Of a stretch of DNA of 64,000 nucleotides, positions 21,016-29,326 are shown in pieces. The position numbers were made by a program, and so were the translations under genes. The notes below the pieces were generated by a model, which ran no database searches, was not told the origin of the DNA, and worked only from the letters and a program-made list of their open reading frames with translations. The stretch's first letter is position 1. Each line of letters begins with the position of its first letter. This DNA is from Leucobacter komagatae. GTDB taxonomy: Bacteria; Actinomycetota; Actinomycetes; Actinomycetales; Microbacteriaceae. The stretch is taken from NCBI RefSeq assembly GCF_006716085.1, contig NZ_VFON01000001.1, positions 2,294,001 to 2,358,000 on the forward strand. Direction: 5' to 3'.

Positions 21016-24000
21016 TTAGATAAGTCGACGTGCTCTGACCGAGCGCACTGCAAACACGCACATCAGTACGAGGAATGCTCCGCCGCCAAGCATGAAGAGG
21101 AACGACCCGATGCCGCCCGTGAGTGGGAGGGCCGGAACCTCGACCTGGCGGTTCACGATGCCCCCGAGCTCTACCTCCGTGTCCCCAGCGACGGTGACCT
21201 TGATCGGGGTGTCGAGTTTCACGAATCCCGCTGGGGCCTGTGTCTCGACGAGGTGGTAAGTCCCCGCCGGAACGTTGGTGAGCGTGAACTGGCCAGCGAC
21301 AGGATCCCTATCATGGCCAGCGCACTCCGACGCCGAGTCAGCGACGCAATCGCTCAGCGAAATCACAGTCCCGCCGGGCACCGGTTGTCCCGCTGCGTCT
21401 ACCGGAACCAGGTTCCAGCTCGAACCCGCGAGGAGTACCCCTTCTTTGTCGGTTTTCTTCCACGAAAGGTCCACACCTGGCTTGAAGTTAGCGATGGTGC
21501 CAATCTCGTATGTCCAGGTGGCGCGGTTGAGCTTGCCCTCGGAGATATTGACACGCACTGGTGCATCCAGCGCGACAAACCCAGCGGGTGCCTTGGTCTC
21601 GCGCAGCTCATACTCGCCCCAGGGAATCCCTGAGAGTGTGAACTTGCCCGAGGCACCGTCGGTGTCCCGGCCCGTGCAGGCGCCAGCGCTCTCGCAGTCA
21701 GCGATCGTGAGGGGCCACTCTCCCGGCGGCATTTCCTCGCCGTCGGCGACGACCGGCGTGAGCGTCCACTCTGAGCCAGCCAGCAGACGGTCCGTGTCGA
21801 GTCCGTCGACCTTCCGCCAACTCAGGTCTGGCGTGAGTTGGAGCCCGACCTTCGGTGCCTCGGTCGGGAGCACGGGTCGCCCGTCGGCCGCTCGTTTTGC
21901 TGCGAGGGCGACGTTGTTCCACGCGACCTTAGTAAGGTCTGCGCCGTCGCCGCCGCCCGCACGGGCGGGGAACGAGATCGTGTGGCTCTCGCCCGGCTGC
22001 CACACACGTGTGCCAAACGTCACCCGGAGGGCGGTCACGGTAGACCAGTCTGCGGGTTCTGCAGCAGTCCAGTCGTCTGAACAACCTGCCGGAGCGCTCG
22101 TGTGAGATCCGGTGCCGTCGCCCGCGAGCTCACCGCGGCACGGGTTCGCACTCTTCGAGTACTCAGCCTGTGCGCCGCTTGGCAGGCCCGTCACGGGCCC
22201 GGTCAGGAACACGTTGAACTCCGACCCGCGCTGGTCAGCACCCGGGCGAACCCCGGTGTCACCCACGCGCGGCAGCACGTCGTAGACAGCGACGTCACGC
22301 AACTCGACGTTGCCCGAGTTCTGCAGCGGGATCTGGTAGAGGGCATCACCCGTACTATCGGTCGAACCGATACCCGGCGATCCAACGAATGCTTCATCCC
22401 GCACGCCCTTGACCTGCTTGGCGGCTGAGAGCCCTGGGGCGAGCACAACCGTGTAGGGCTTGTTGGCCCGGCAGCCGCTGTCAGCTTCTGGGCCCTCGAC
22501 GCCGTTCGTCTCGCGGTCAAGCGGAGCCCAGTTTGTCGTCGCGTCGGTGACCTTTGGGTCAACCATGACGCCCGGCGACTCGCACTTCAGGTACTCCGTC
22601 GCAGCCTCGGCGGCCTGCGTGAGCGTGTAGTTGCGGTACGTAGCTGGCGGCGTGGCCGCCTTGACCCGGACGTCGAACCCGACGTTCAAGATGTCGGCGA
22701 TTCCCGAGAACTCGGGGTCGGAGATCAGCAATCCGCCGCCCGTGGGCACGTTCGGGAAGTCCACCACGAGCTTCGTGCGGGTCTTCCCATCAATGACGAC
22801 CTCAGAGACCGTGAGCCTGGGCTTGCCGAGCTTTGCCTCGACGGCGCTCGCGGGCCTGCTCCACTCTGAATACCCTGCCCAGGGGCTCTCGAGACTGTAG
22901 TACAGGGGGTTCTCGGAGTCAGCTGGGGCGAACTCGAGGTTCTCTGGCAAGATCTCAGTCAGGGTTGGCGTAAACCGCTTCGACTCAATCTGCTCGTCGG
23001 TCGCGCCATCCCACCTGCTGCGGGATGTCAGCATCTCGACGCGGAGCGCGTCGCCCGGTTGTGCGGAGGCCTGTCGGGTCTGCTCGTCAACGGTCGTCGA
23101 AAGGGCTGGGTTGTACACCCGCTTTTCGGTCGAGATATCAACAGGGTCGCGCGTCACTCGCACAAACCCGCAGCGACCTGGATGGTCAGGGTCAACGAGC
23201 GTATCGTTTTGACTCATCGAGCCGCCGCGCCACGTGACGGTGTTGTCTGCGGTACAGTTCTCGACGGTCAGCCAGAGCGGGTGCTGCGAGGCGGGCGTCA
23301 CTCCCGTCCCCGGCAGTTGAGGGTTTTGGTTGTAGAAGTGCGGCTGGTACTCACCGTTAGCCACCGCTGCGCTGTTGTCGAGGGGCAAATCGCGGTTGAC
23401 GGCACCGAATACGAGCAGCGAGCCGCTCGTGCCGATGTTCAACGGATTGTCCTTCAGCTCGAACTTCGTGATCCATTCGCCGGCAGCCATCGAGATTCCG
23501 GTCTCGGGCGCTACGCCCTCACAGAATCGTGTCGTCGTATCTGCTTCATCGTCGCTGCCCGGGATCGTGCAAACACCGGTGCGACCCTGATTGGTCGTCC
23601 AGTGGACCTTGAGCTCAGCGACGCTTCGCACCGCGCCGAACGAGATATCGGTAAACGCGGGCGAGTCACACCCAGTTGCGGTGGTGTCGGTAGGTGAAGT
23701 AAACCCACACGGCATCATGTCGACGAGGTTCCAGACACCAGCGGCAACCCGAGCCTCATCCTCCACAGAGAACGAATACAGGTAGCCCTTCGCGGCCGAA
23801 GAGTATGCGGCACGGCCGCCCCGATTAAACTCCGCTCCACGAACGTTAGAGGCCGAGTAAGTGTTCGCCTTCTGCACGGTGAACTTACCCTCGCCGCCAG
23901 CTTGCAGCGGGTGCTCCGCTGCAGCATCATCTGAAAGTACGTTGTCGCGTAGCCAGGGCTTGCCCGTCACCGTCGCCGTGTTGCGCACCTTCTGGTCAGT

Positions 24001-24936
24001 GTTCGCCACGTCTTCAAACACGGCGGTCGGGTACACAACCGTCACAAACACCGGGTCGGCGAAGTAGTAGTTGCAGGAGGGCGCGGCACCGTTTGCGCGC
24101 GGAAGGTGGGAGTCACCCAGCTGCCAGGTCACCGTGTGAGACTGCGGATCATAGGTGTGATCCCCCGTAGCCCGAACAAAGACCGCGCCCGCTGGAAGCT
24201 GATCGACGATCTGCATGTCGGTCATCGCCGCCATACCGGCCTGGTTCGCGCTGCAGAAGTTAATGAAGGCGCTCCGGCTCGTCGGCGAGGTCCACTGCTG
24301 CGGGTAGCCGGGCTCAAGCTTGTAGGTCACCTCACCGTCGAGGTAGGGGCGTTCCTCGGCCGGCTGGCTCTTTGTTTTCACGATGTGGACGCCGATGTCT
24401 GCCGTGATAGTTGCGGGAGCTGCTTCCTGTGTCGCCGATCCGAGACTCGAGGTGAAAGTAGCCTTGGGCGTAATCGTCGTCCCGTCAGGCGTGAGCCAGT
24501 TCTGGGTGTTGAGCGTGAATGTGACGCTCTCGTTTTTGCCGGGGGAGAAGCTGGCCGGGAAGTCCCAGACAATCTTCCGGTTTGCCCCGGTGCCTTCGAC
24601 GCGCACGGGGTAGGAGACCCCGTTCACCGTGACTGCGGTGTAGCTGCCAATCTCAAGCAGGATCCCGTCGGGAGATGACGCAGGGATTTCAACCTCGAGC
24701 TTCGCATTGTCGCAACTCGAGGCGCCAACGCTGCCACACTGCCAGTTGACTGTGTAGGTGATGCTGTTGCCCGCAGGAACGGACTGGTCGACCGGCGAGA
24801 TCGCCACGGACATATCGTTCCCGGCAGCGAGGGCCGGGGCCCCGATGCCGGTGATGAGCAGAAGCACGCTCATCACCATGCCGACGATGCCAGCGGTCCG
24901 CCTCGACCGTCGCATCTTGCGTTGTGCAGCAACCAC
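21016..24936 (-). CDS. Giant LPLTG-anchored pilus tip-like adhesin
   Basis: The 1306-residue protein starts at GTG 24936 with GGGGGA six to seven bases upstream. A signal peptide ends near residue 38 (APALAAGND). The body has DUF11-like or isopeptide-type beta domains: YTVNWQCGS, a repeated pattern of VYDVLPRVGDTG and similar, and many Trp/Asp. Two Cna-B/SpaA prealbumin-like domains follow near the C-terminus, each with an ETKAPAGF or ETQAPAGF E-box. LPLTG sits at 1270-1274, followed by a helix and a basic tail. I see no YPK pilin motif, so it can be joined by its own sorting signal but cannot extend the fibre: the behaviour expected of a tip subunit. It precedes the major pilin in the same direction. 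Confidence 0.87.
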   Translation of the reverse strand: MVAAQRKMRRSRRTAGIVGMVMSVLLLITGIGAPALAAGNDMSVAISPVDQSVPAGNSITYTVNWQCGSVGASSCDNAKLEVEIPASSPDGILLEIGSYTAVTVNGVSYPVRVEGTGANRKIVWDFPASFSPGKNESVTFTLNTQNWLTPDGTTITPKATFTSSLGSATQEAAPATITADIGVHIVKTKSQPAEERPYLDGEVTYKLEPGYPQQWTSPTSRSAFINFCSANQAGMAAMTDMQIVDQLPAGAVFVRATGDHTYDPQSHTVTWQLGDSHLPRANGAAPSCNYYFADPVFVTVVYPTAVFEDVANTDQKVRNTATVTGKPWLRDNVLSDDAAAEHPLQAGGEGKFTVQKANTYSASNVRGAEFNRGGRAAYSSAAKGYLYSFSVEDEARVAAGVWNLVDMMPCGFTSPTDTTATGCDSPAFTDISFGAVRSVAELKVHWTTNQGRTGVCTIPGSDDEADTTTRFCEGVAPETGISMAAGEWITKFELKDNPLNIGTSGSLLVFGAVNRDLPLDNSAAVANGEYQPHFYNQNPQLPGTGVTPASQHPLWLTVENCTADNTVTWRGGSMSQNDTLVDPDHPGRCGFVRVTRDPVDISTEKRVYNPALSTTVDEQTRQASAQPGDALRVEMLTSRSRWDGATDEQIESKRFTPTLTEILPENLEFAPADSENPLYYSLESPWAGYSEWSRPASAVEAKLGKPRLTVSEVVIDGKTRTKLVVDFPNVPTGGGLLISDPEFSGIADILNVGFDVRVKAATPPATYRNYTLTQAAEAATEYLKCESPGVMVDPKVTDATTNWAPLDRETNGVEGPEADSGCRANKPYTVVLAPGLSAAKQVKGVRDEAFVGSPGIGSTDSTGDALYQIPLQNSGNVELRDVAVYDVLPRVGDTGVRPGADQRGSEFNVFLTGPVTGLPSGAQAEYSKSANPCRGELAGDGTGSHTSAPAGCSDDWTAAEPADWSTVTALRVTFGTRVWQPGESHTISFPARAGGGDGADLTKVAWNNVALAAKRAADGRPVLPTEAPKVGLQLTPDLSWRKVDGLDTDRLLAGSEWTLTPVVADGEEMPPGEWPLTIADCESAGACTGRDTDGASGKFTLSGIPWGEYELRETKAPAGFVALDAPVRVNISEGKLNRATWTYEIGTIANFKPGVDLSWKKTDKEGVLLAGSSWNLVPVDAAGQPVPGGTVISLSDCVADSASECAGHDRDPVAGQFTLTNVPAGTYHLVETQAPAGFVKLDTPIKVTVAGDTEVELGGIVNRQVEVPALPLTGGIGSFLFMLGGGAFLVLMCVFAVRSVRARRLI

Positions 24937-25026
24937 TGCATCCCCCTAAGTTCTCCCAAATTGTTGCCAATTGTGGCCCCAACGTAATTAAAGAGCTCCT
25001 AGGGGAAAGAATGTGACGCAGTTTGT

Positions 25027-25048
25027 GAAAAGTTTTTGAAAAGTTTTT
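25027..25048. repeat. Perfect 11-bp tandem repeat in the tip-gene leader
   Basis: GAAAAGTTTTT occurs twice head to tail (25027-25037 and 25038-25048). It lies in an AT-rich island inside the 163-base gap between the sigma-pilin fusion stop and the tip-adhesin start. Each unit contains an inverted AAAAGTTTT core. It is a plausible regulator site or curved promoter element for the pilus structural genes. Confidence 0.6.
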
Positions 25049-25099
25049 GGAGAGCTTTCCGCTTCCATATTTCCGATGGATTTGCTGCGGTGCCGCCAG

Positions 25100-26818
25100 C
25101 TACCTTCCCCGCGGTCTGGCGACCACCACAAGGCCGCCAGCAACGAGCAACAGTGCCCCGCCTCCAGCGATCAGCAGTTGACCGTTCTGACCTGTCCGAG
25201 CCAGCCAAGATGCGGGCTCTGCGGTGTTCGGTATGGCAATGGGCGCCACCGGCTCGGCCGTGTCCCAGCCACGAACGATGATCTCGCTGCGAGCCGCTTG
25301 CCCTTCTGGGAGCACATATCCGGTCGGGGCCGCAATTTCCTCAAGCACGTAGCAGCGAGCGGTCAGCCCGCTGGAGAACTTGCCGCCATCAACCTCATCG
25401 TCCCCGACCCACAGTGGCGGAATGTCGAGGGCACCGTTCACGCCGCTCTCAACAACAATCGCCTCACCGTCATCGTCCACAACCGGTGTCAGACTCTTCG
25501 AGATACGGCAGCCCTCGGTCTGCTCACTCGCCCACAGCAGAAACTTCGCCCCGGGCAGCCCGACCCCCTGATCCGTCGAGTCAACCTTTACCGCCGCCGC
25601 AGTTCCCCACTTCGTCCACACGGTGTTCGTGGGCGTGCCGGGCGCCCCGTCACCGTCAACGTCAAGGTCGTTCACGTTGACATGCGCCGTGTTTGGGATC
25701 TCGACGAACCCCGACGGAACAGCGTCAAAGTCGGCCCGAGCGCCCCCGCCCGGTGGCGAGGTCTCGCCACCGGAATCAGCGTCGCCACCGACTGCTCCGC
25801 CGCGACCACTGGTCGCGGTGCCACCGGGCCCGGCGGCAGCCGCGTCAGGCCGGCCTCCACCCGTGGAACCGGCAACGCCGCCGTCGAGGCCACCAGGGCC
25901 TTCGCCGGTCGGCCCCTGCAACGGCACTGTCGGCAGCTCAGGGGCGCTGGGCGTACCCTGCAGCGCCGGAATCGCGACACCGGCGGCCACGACCAGCACC
26001 CCAGCAGACGCAAAAGCGGCGGCTGCGGCGAGCGCCTTCCGCTTCCAGCCTCGCTCCATCGCGATCACCCCGGTGCTCACCATGCCGATCACGCTTGCCT
26101 GCTCGGCGAAGCGGCGCCACCTGGCTTTGCACTGCGGGCAGCCCTCAACGTGTGCCGAGGCGCGTGCGGCCTTGCGGCTCCCCTTGCGGCCCCAACGCAT
26201 TTCGCTGAAGTCACTCACGCAGGCGGCGCAATCAGCCGCAAGCTCCCTCGGCGGGTGCATCTGCTTCAGCCAGGAGCGCTTGAGGCCTTCTCGTGCGCGT
26301 TTCAGCAACACCGAGGTCGAGTTCGGGGTCAGTTCAAGATCAACCGCGACCTCTTGGACGGGTTTACCCGCGACGTCGACGGCCAGAATCACATGCTTCC
26401 ACCGCAGCGGTAGGTCTTCAAGCGCGGCGGCGGCGGCCTCCTGCTCCTCGATATCCGCAAGGTGGTCGTCGCTCGCCCCGCTCTCAAGAACCTCGGCGTC
26501 GAAATCATCGATTGAGAGTTCTCGACTGTCGGCTCGCCAGTGTTTGGAGAGCTGTGACGTGACCGTGCGAAACAGGTAGCTCGTGAACGACTCAGTGGGG
26601 CCGCCCCCGTCAAGCAGAGCGCGGTAGATCGAGTCAAACGCCTCGGAGACCGCGTCCTCGGCGTGCGCGGGATCTTTCCGTTTGGCCCACCCGAGCGCGA
26701 CGGCGTGATACCGCTCCCAGAGCGTCGCGAGCGGCCATGCCTCACCACCACGGATCAGGTCGCACAGCTCGCTGTCCGTGATTGGCTCGGCCACGGTGGA
26801 CTCTCGCTCGTCGATCAC
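25100..26818 (-). CDS. ECF sigma factor fused to a membrane-anchored pilin domain with LARTG signal
   Basis: One 572-codon frame without interruption. Residues 15-95: sigma region 2 (LATLWERYHAVALGWAKRKD, AEDAVSEAFDSIYRALL, FTSYLFRTVTSQLSKHWRAD). Residues 125-180: sigma region 4 (LEDLPLRWKHVILAVDVAGK, VAVDLELTPNSTSVLLKRAR). Residues 197-230: CxxC and HxxxCxxC, like zinc-binding anti-sigma segments. Residues 261-285: membrane helix. Residues 289-360: Gly-rich linker. Residues 378-515: pilin part with NVNDLDVDGDG, a Cna-B-like domain and E-box YVLEEIAAPTGY, closely matching the C-terminal half of the major pilin. Residues 539-543: LARTG, then a second helix and basic tail. Start GTG 26818 lacks a Shine-Dalgarno but follows a promoter-like sequence directly, so the mRNA may be leaderless; GTG 26794 is an alternative. 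First gene of the pilus locus; probably its regulator (inference). Confidence 0.88.
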   Translation of the reverse strand: MIDERESTVAEPITDSELCDLIRGGEAWPLATLWERYHAVALGWAKRKDPAHAEDAVSEAFDSIYRALLDGGGPTESFTSYLFRTVTSQLSKHWRADSRELSIDDFDAEVLESGASDDHLADIEEQEAAAAALEDLPLRWKHVILAVDVAGKPVQEVAVDLELTPNSTSVLLKRAREGLKRSWLKQMHPPRELAADCAACVSDFSEMRWGRKGSRKAARASAHVEGCPQCKARWRRFAEQASVIGMVSTGVIAMERGWKRKALAAAAAFASAGVLVVAAGVAIPALQGTPSAPELPTVPLQGPTGEGPGGLDGGVAGSTGGGRPDAAAAGPGGTATSGRGGAVGGDADSGGETSPPGGGARADFDAVPSGFVEIPNTAHVNVNDLDVDGDGAPGTPTNTVWTKWGTAAAVKVDSTDQGVGLPGAKFLLWASEQTEGCRISKSLTPVVDDDGEAIVVESGVNGALDIPPLWVGDDEVDGGKFSSGLTARCYVLEEIAAPTGYVLPEGQAARSEIIVRGWDTAEPVAPIAIPNTAEPASWLARTGQNGQLLIAGGGALLLVAGGLVVVARPRGR

Positions 26819-26823
26819 GGGGT

Positions 26824-26852
26824 CATGCTACCAAGCATGCTGGCAAGCACAA
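26824..26852 (-). promoter_or_regulatory. Promoter candidate with inverted repeat for the sigma-pilin fusion gene
   Basis: On the minus strand TTGTGC (26852-26847), a 16-base spacer and TAGCAT (26830-26825) end six bases before the GTG at 26818, consistent with a leaderless transcript. The perfect inverted repeat CATGCT-ACCA-AGCATG (26824-26839) covers the -10 and could be an operator. Confidence 0.4.
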
Positions 26853-26940
26853 CTTCAGCGTCCCTCGTGAAATCCAAGGCCCTGCCGCTCAGCCGTACGC
26901 TGCGTCGGGGTCGGCCCGCACGCTCTCGTCAACGGCAAGG

Positions 26941-27168
26941 ATCTCGGGAGACCCCTACGCTGGCATGCCGTTCGGCGACGAGACGAAGCGGCAGATGGGC
27001 CTGCTCTCGACACGGAACGCGACGTTGCCGACGATCCTCGATGAGATGAACCGCGCGCCCGAGAACTTCACCGCGCTACGAAGCGCGGCGTTCCCCGGCG
27101 GGCACTACCTGCACCCCACGCAGTCGCCCGCGATCGCGGCAGAGACTGCCGCGCTCCTCGCCGGGTAG
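26941..27168 (+). pseudogene. 3' remnant of a hydrolase-like gene
   Basis: A frame ending at TAG 27166-27168 encodes about 75 residues that look protein-like (DPYAGMPFGDETKRQMGLL...). It ends in FPGGHYLHPTQSPAIAAE, the style of an alpha/beta hydrolase C-terminus around the catalytic His. Upstream the frame runs into the promoter area and antisense of the sigma-fusion gene, with no start codon or Shine-Dalgarno suited to a complete enzyme. I read it as the 3' end of a gene cut off when the pilus locus was inserted or rearranged. A small protein starting at ATG 26965 cannot be excluded. Confidence 0.4.
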
Positions 27169-27177
27169 CGCTCGGGA

Positions 27178-28245
27178 CTACGCCGAATCGCGCACGATGA
27201 GTCGCGCGCCGATGAGCGGAGCCGCCGCCAGAGCGGCCACGCCTGGACCCGTGGGGCGATCCTGATCGGCGTGCTCGTCGCTCCCGTCACGCTGCGCCAT
27301 GAGTGCCCGCACCGCACCGCGGCCGAGCGCCTCGCCGGGCAACTCAACCGTGGTGAGCGCGGGCGACACGATCGCGGAGGCCGGGAGGTTGTCGAACCCG
27401 GTGACGGCGAGCGTGCCGGGCACGCTGACTCCGAGCTCGCGCGCCTTGCCGAGCACCCCGTAGGCGTGCGAGTCGGTCGCGCAGACAAGCGCGGTGACGC
27501 CCGCGTCGCGCCACCGCGGCCAGTACTTAGCGAACGCGGCGGCCGCACCATCAGGATCGATGAGGCTCGCCGCCTCGGGAATCGCGACGTAGTCCATGCC
27601 GTGCGCGGCGGCACCGCGCTCAAGCAGCGTGCGGCGCAGCTCGAACGTCTCGGTGCGCGTGAGGCTGTCGAGGTAGCCGATGCGGGTGTGGCCGCGCGCC
27701 GCGAGGTGCGTGAGCAGCGCGCTGATGCCACTCGTGAGGTCGAAGTTCACCGTCGGCGCCTGGGTTTCGCGCCCCGGCGCATCGAGCAGCACGAGCGGGG
27801 CGCCCGCGGGGAGGTCGCGCAGAAACGCATCATCGGGCGCCTCGACGAGCAAGCCAGCGGGCCTGAGCGCGACGAGGCGGTGCACGTCGGCTGCGCTCGG
27901 GTTGCGGCCCTCCCCCGTCACGGAGAGCAGCAGCTGGTACTCGCTGCCGAGCTCGGCTTTGATCCCGGAGATCACCCGACCGTAGAACGGGTTCGAGAGG
28001 TCGGGGGCGACGAGGATCACGATGTTTGACGTGCCCTTGGCGAGCGACGAGGCAGTGTGGTCGACGACGTACCCGAGCTCCCGCACAGCTGACAGCACCC
28101 GCTCGATGTTCGCCTGCGAGACTCGGCCCGCGGTTTTGCCGTTCACCACGAGCGAGACCGTTGCCACCGAGGTGCCCGCCAGTTCGGCTACCTCGGCGGC
28201 GGTCACGCGAGCCGGCCGTGGCGAACTAGCTTCGGGTCGAGACAT
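27178..28245 (-). CDS. LacI family transcriptional repressor
   Basis: The 355-residue protein has the LacI helix-turn-helix at about 14-40 (VTAAEVAELAGTSVATVSLV), the hinge around LGYVVDHTASSLAKG, and a periplasmic-binding-like sugar-sensing domain (IVILVAPDLSNPFYGRVISG to the C-terminus). It is divergent from the nucleoside hydrolase / MFS / ribokinase genes, and the intergenic region has two AAGCGCTT boxes, typical of LacI-family operators. The likely inducer is a nucleoside, ribose or related sugar (inference from neighbours). Confidence 0.92.
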   Translation of the reverse strand: MSRPEASSPRPARVTAAEVAELAGTSVATVSLVVNGKTAGRVSQANIERVLSAVRELGYVVDHTASSLAKGTSNIVILVAPDLSNPFYGRVISGIKAELGSEYQLLLSVTGEGRNPSAADVHRLVALRPAGLLVEAPDDAFLRDLPAGAPLVLLDAPGRETQAPTVNFDLTSGISALLTHLAARGHTRIGYLDSLTRTETFELRRTLLERGAAAHGMDYVAIPEAASLIDPDGAAAAFAKYWPRWRDAGVTALVCATDSHAYGVLGKARELGVSVPGTLAVTGFDNLPASAIVSPALTTVELPGEALGRGAVRALMAQRDGSDEHADQDRPTGPGVAALAAAPLIGARLIVRDSA

Positions 28246-28281
28246 CCCTTCATTCTAGCCACGGGAGGCCAACTCATAGGG

Positions 28282-28321
28282 TTGCGACGTTAAGCGCTTT
28301 GCGTGTTATCGTAAAGCGCTT
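28282..28321 (+). promoter_or_regulatory. Promoter overlapped by two LacI-type operators
   Basis: AAGCGCTT palindromes lie at 28292-28299 and 28314-28321, centres 22 bp apart on the same helix face. A candidate promoter, TTGCGA (28282-28287) with TGTTAT about 16 bases later, is interleaved with them, so repressor binding would block it. TAAAGCGCTTGA is close to the operator consensus of CcpA/LacI-type proteins. Confidence 0.7.
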
Positions 28322-28378
28322 GACGTATCTAACCCGCCCGCCCGCGCCCGCGCGAGCAACGGCCCCAAGGATGTGGAA

Positions 28379-29326
28379 TTGACTAAGAAGATCATTCTCG
28401 ACTGTGACCCCGGACACGACGACGCCGTTGCCCTGCTGCTCGCACACGGCAACCCCGAGATCGAGCTGCTCGCGGTGACCACCGTTGTTGGCAACCAGAC
28501 GCTTCCGAAGGTGACGCGCAACGCGCTCTCCGTCGCCCGGGTCGCGGGCATCACTGGCGTCCCGTTCGCGGCCGGCGCCGCGCGCCCGCTCGTGCGCAAT
28601 ATCGAGGTCGCCCCCGACATCCATGGCGAATCGGGGCTCGACGGCCCCGTGCTCCCCGAGCCCGAGATCGAGCTCGACCCGCGCCACGCGATCGACCTCA
28701 TCATCGACACGGTCATGGCCCACGAGCCCGGCACCGTCACGCTCGTGCCGACTGGCGGCCTCACGAACATCGCGATGGCGGCCCGCAAGGAGCCCCGCAT
28801 CGTCGAGCGCGTGAAGGAGGTCGTGCTCATGGGCGGCGGCTACCACGTCGGCAACTGGTCGGCAGTCGCCGAGTTCAATATCAAGATCGACCCCGAGGCC
28901 GCGCACATCGTGTTCAACGAGAAGTGGCCCGTCGTGATGGTCGGCCTCGACCTCACGCACCAGGCGCTCGCGACCGACGAGGTCGCCGCCCAGATCGCAG
29001 CGGTCGGCACGAAGCCCGCGAAGTTCGTCGGCGAACTGCTCGACTTCTTCGCACTCGCGTACAAGGACGCTCAGGGCTTCGACGCTCCCCCGGTACACGA
29101 TCCCTGCGCGGTCGCCTACGTCATCGACCCGACGATCGTGAAGACCGTGAAGGTGCCAATCGACATCGAGCTCACGGGCACCCTCACCCTCGGGATGACC
29201 GTCGCGGACTTCCGCGCTGAGGCTCCCGACGACTGCACGACCTGGGCCGCAACCGAGCTCGACGCCCCCCGTTTCTGGAACCTCGTGACCGAGGCCCTCG
29301 AGAACATCGGCGAGGTCGACTTCTAA
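28379..29326 (+). CDS. Nucleoside hydrolase (IUNH family)
   Basis: The product of about 315 residues begins with TKKIILDCDPGHDDAVA, the calcium-binding DxDxxxDD signature of inosine-uridine nucleoside hydrolases. Later it has VTLVPTGGLTNIAMA, VVLMGGGYHVGNW and a HDPCAVAY motif with the catalytic His. It cleaves N-ribosides to base plus ribose in the cytoplasm. Start choice: AAGGA at 28367-28371 is 7 bases from TTG 28379 but only 1-2 from GTG 28373, and ATG 28371 is out of frame and stops at once; I prefer TTG. Its stop touches the ATG of the MFS gene, and a ribokinase follows, forming a ribonucleoside salvage set. Confidence 0.9.
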   Translation: MTKKIILDCDPGHDDAVALLLAHGNPEIELLAVTTVVGNQTLPKVTRNALSVARVAGITGVPFAAGAARPLVRNIEVAPDIHGESGLDGPVLPEPEIELDPRHAIDLIIDTVMAHEPGTVTLVPTGGLTNIAMAARKEPRIVERVKEVVLMGGGYHVGNWSAVAEFNIKIDPEAAHIVFNEKWPVVMVGLDLTHQALATDEVAAQIAAVGTKPAKFVGELLDFFALAYKDAQGFDAPPVHDPCAVAYVIDPTIVKTVKVPIDIELTGTLTLGMTVADFRAEAPDDCTTWAATELDAPRFWNLVTEALENIGEVDF

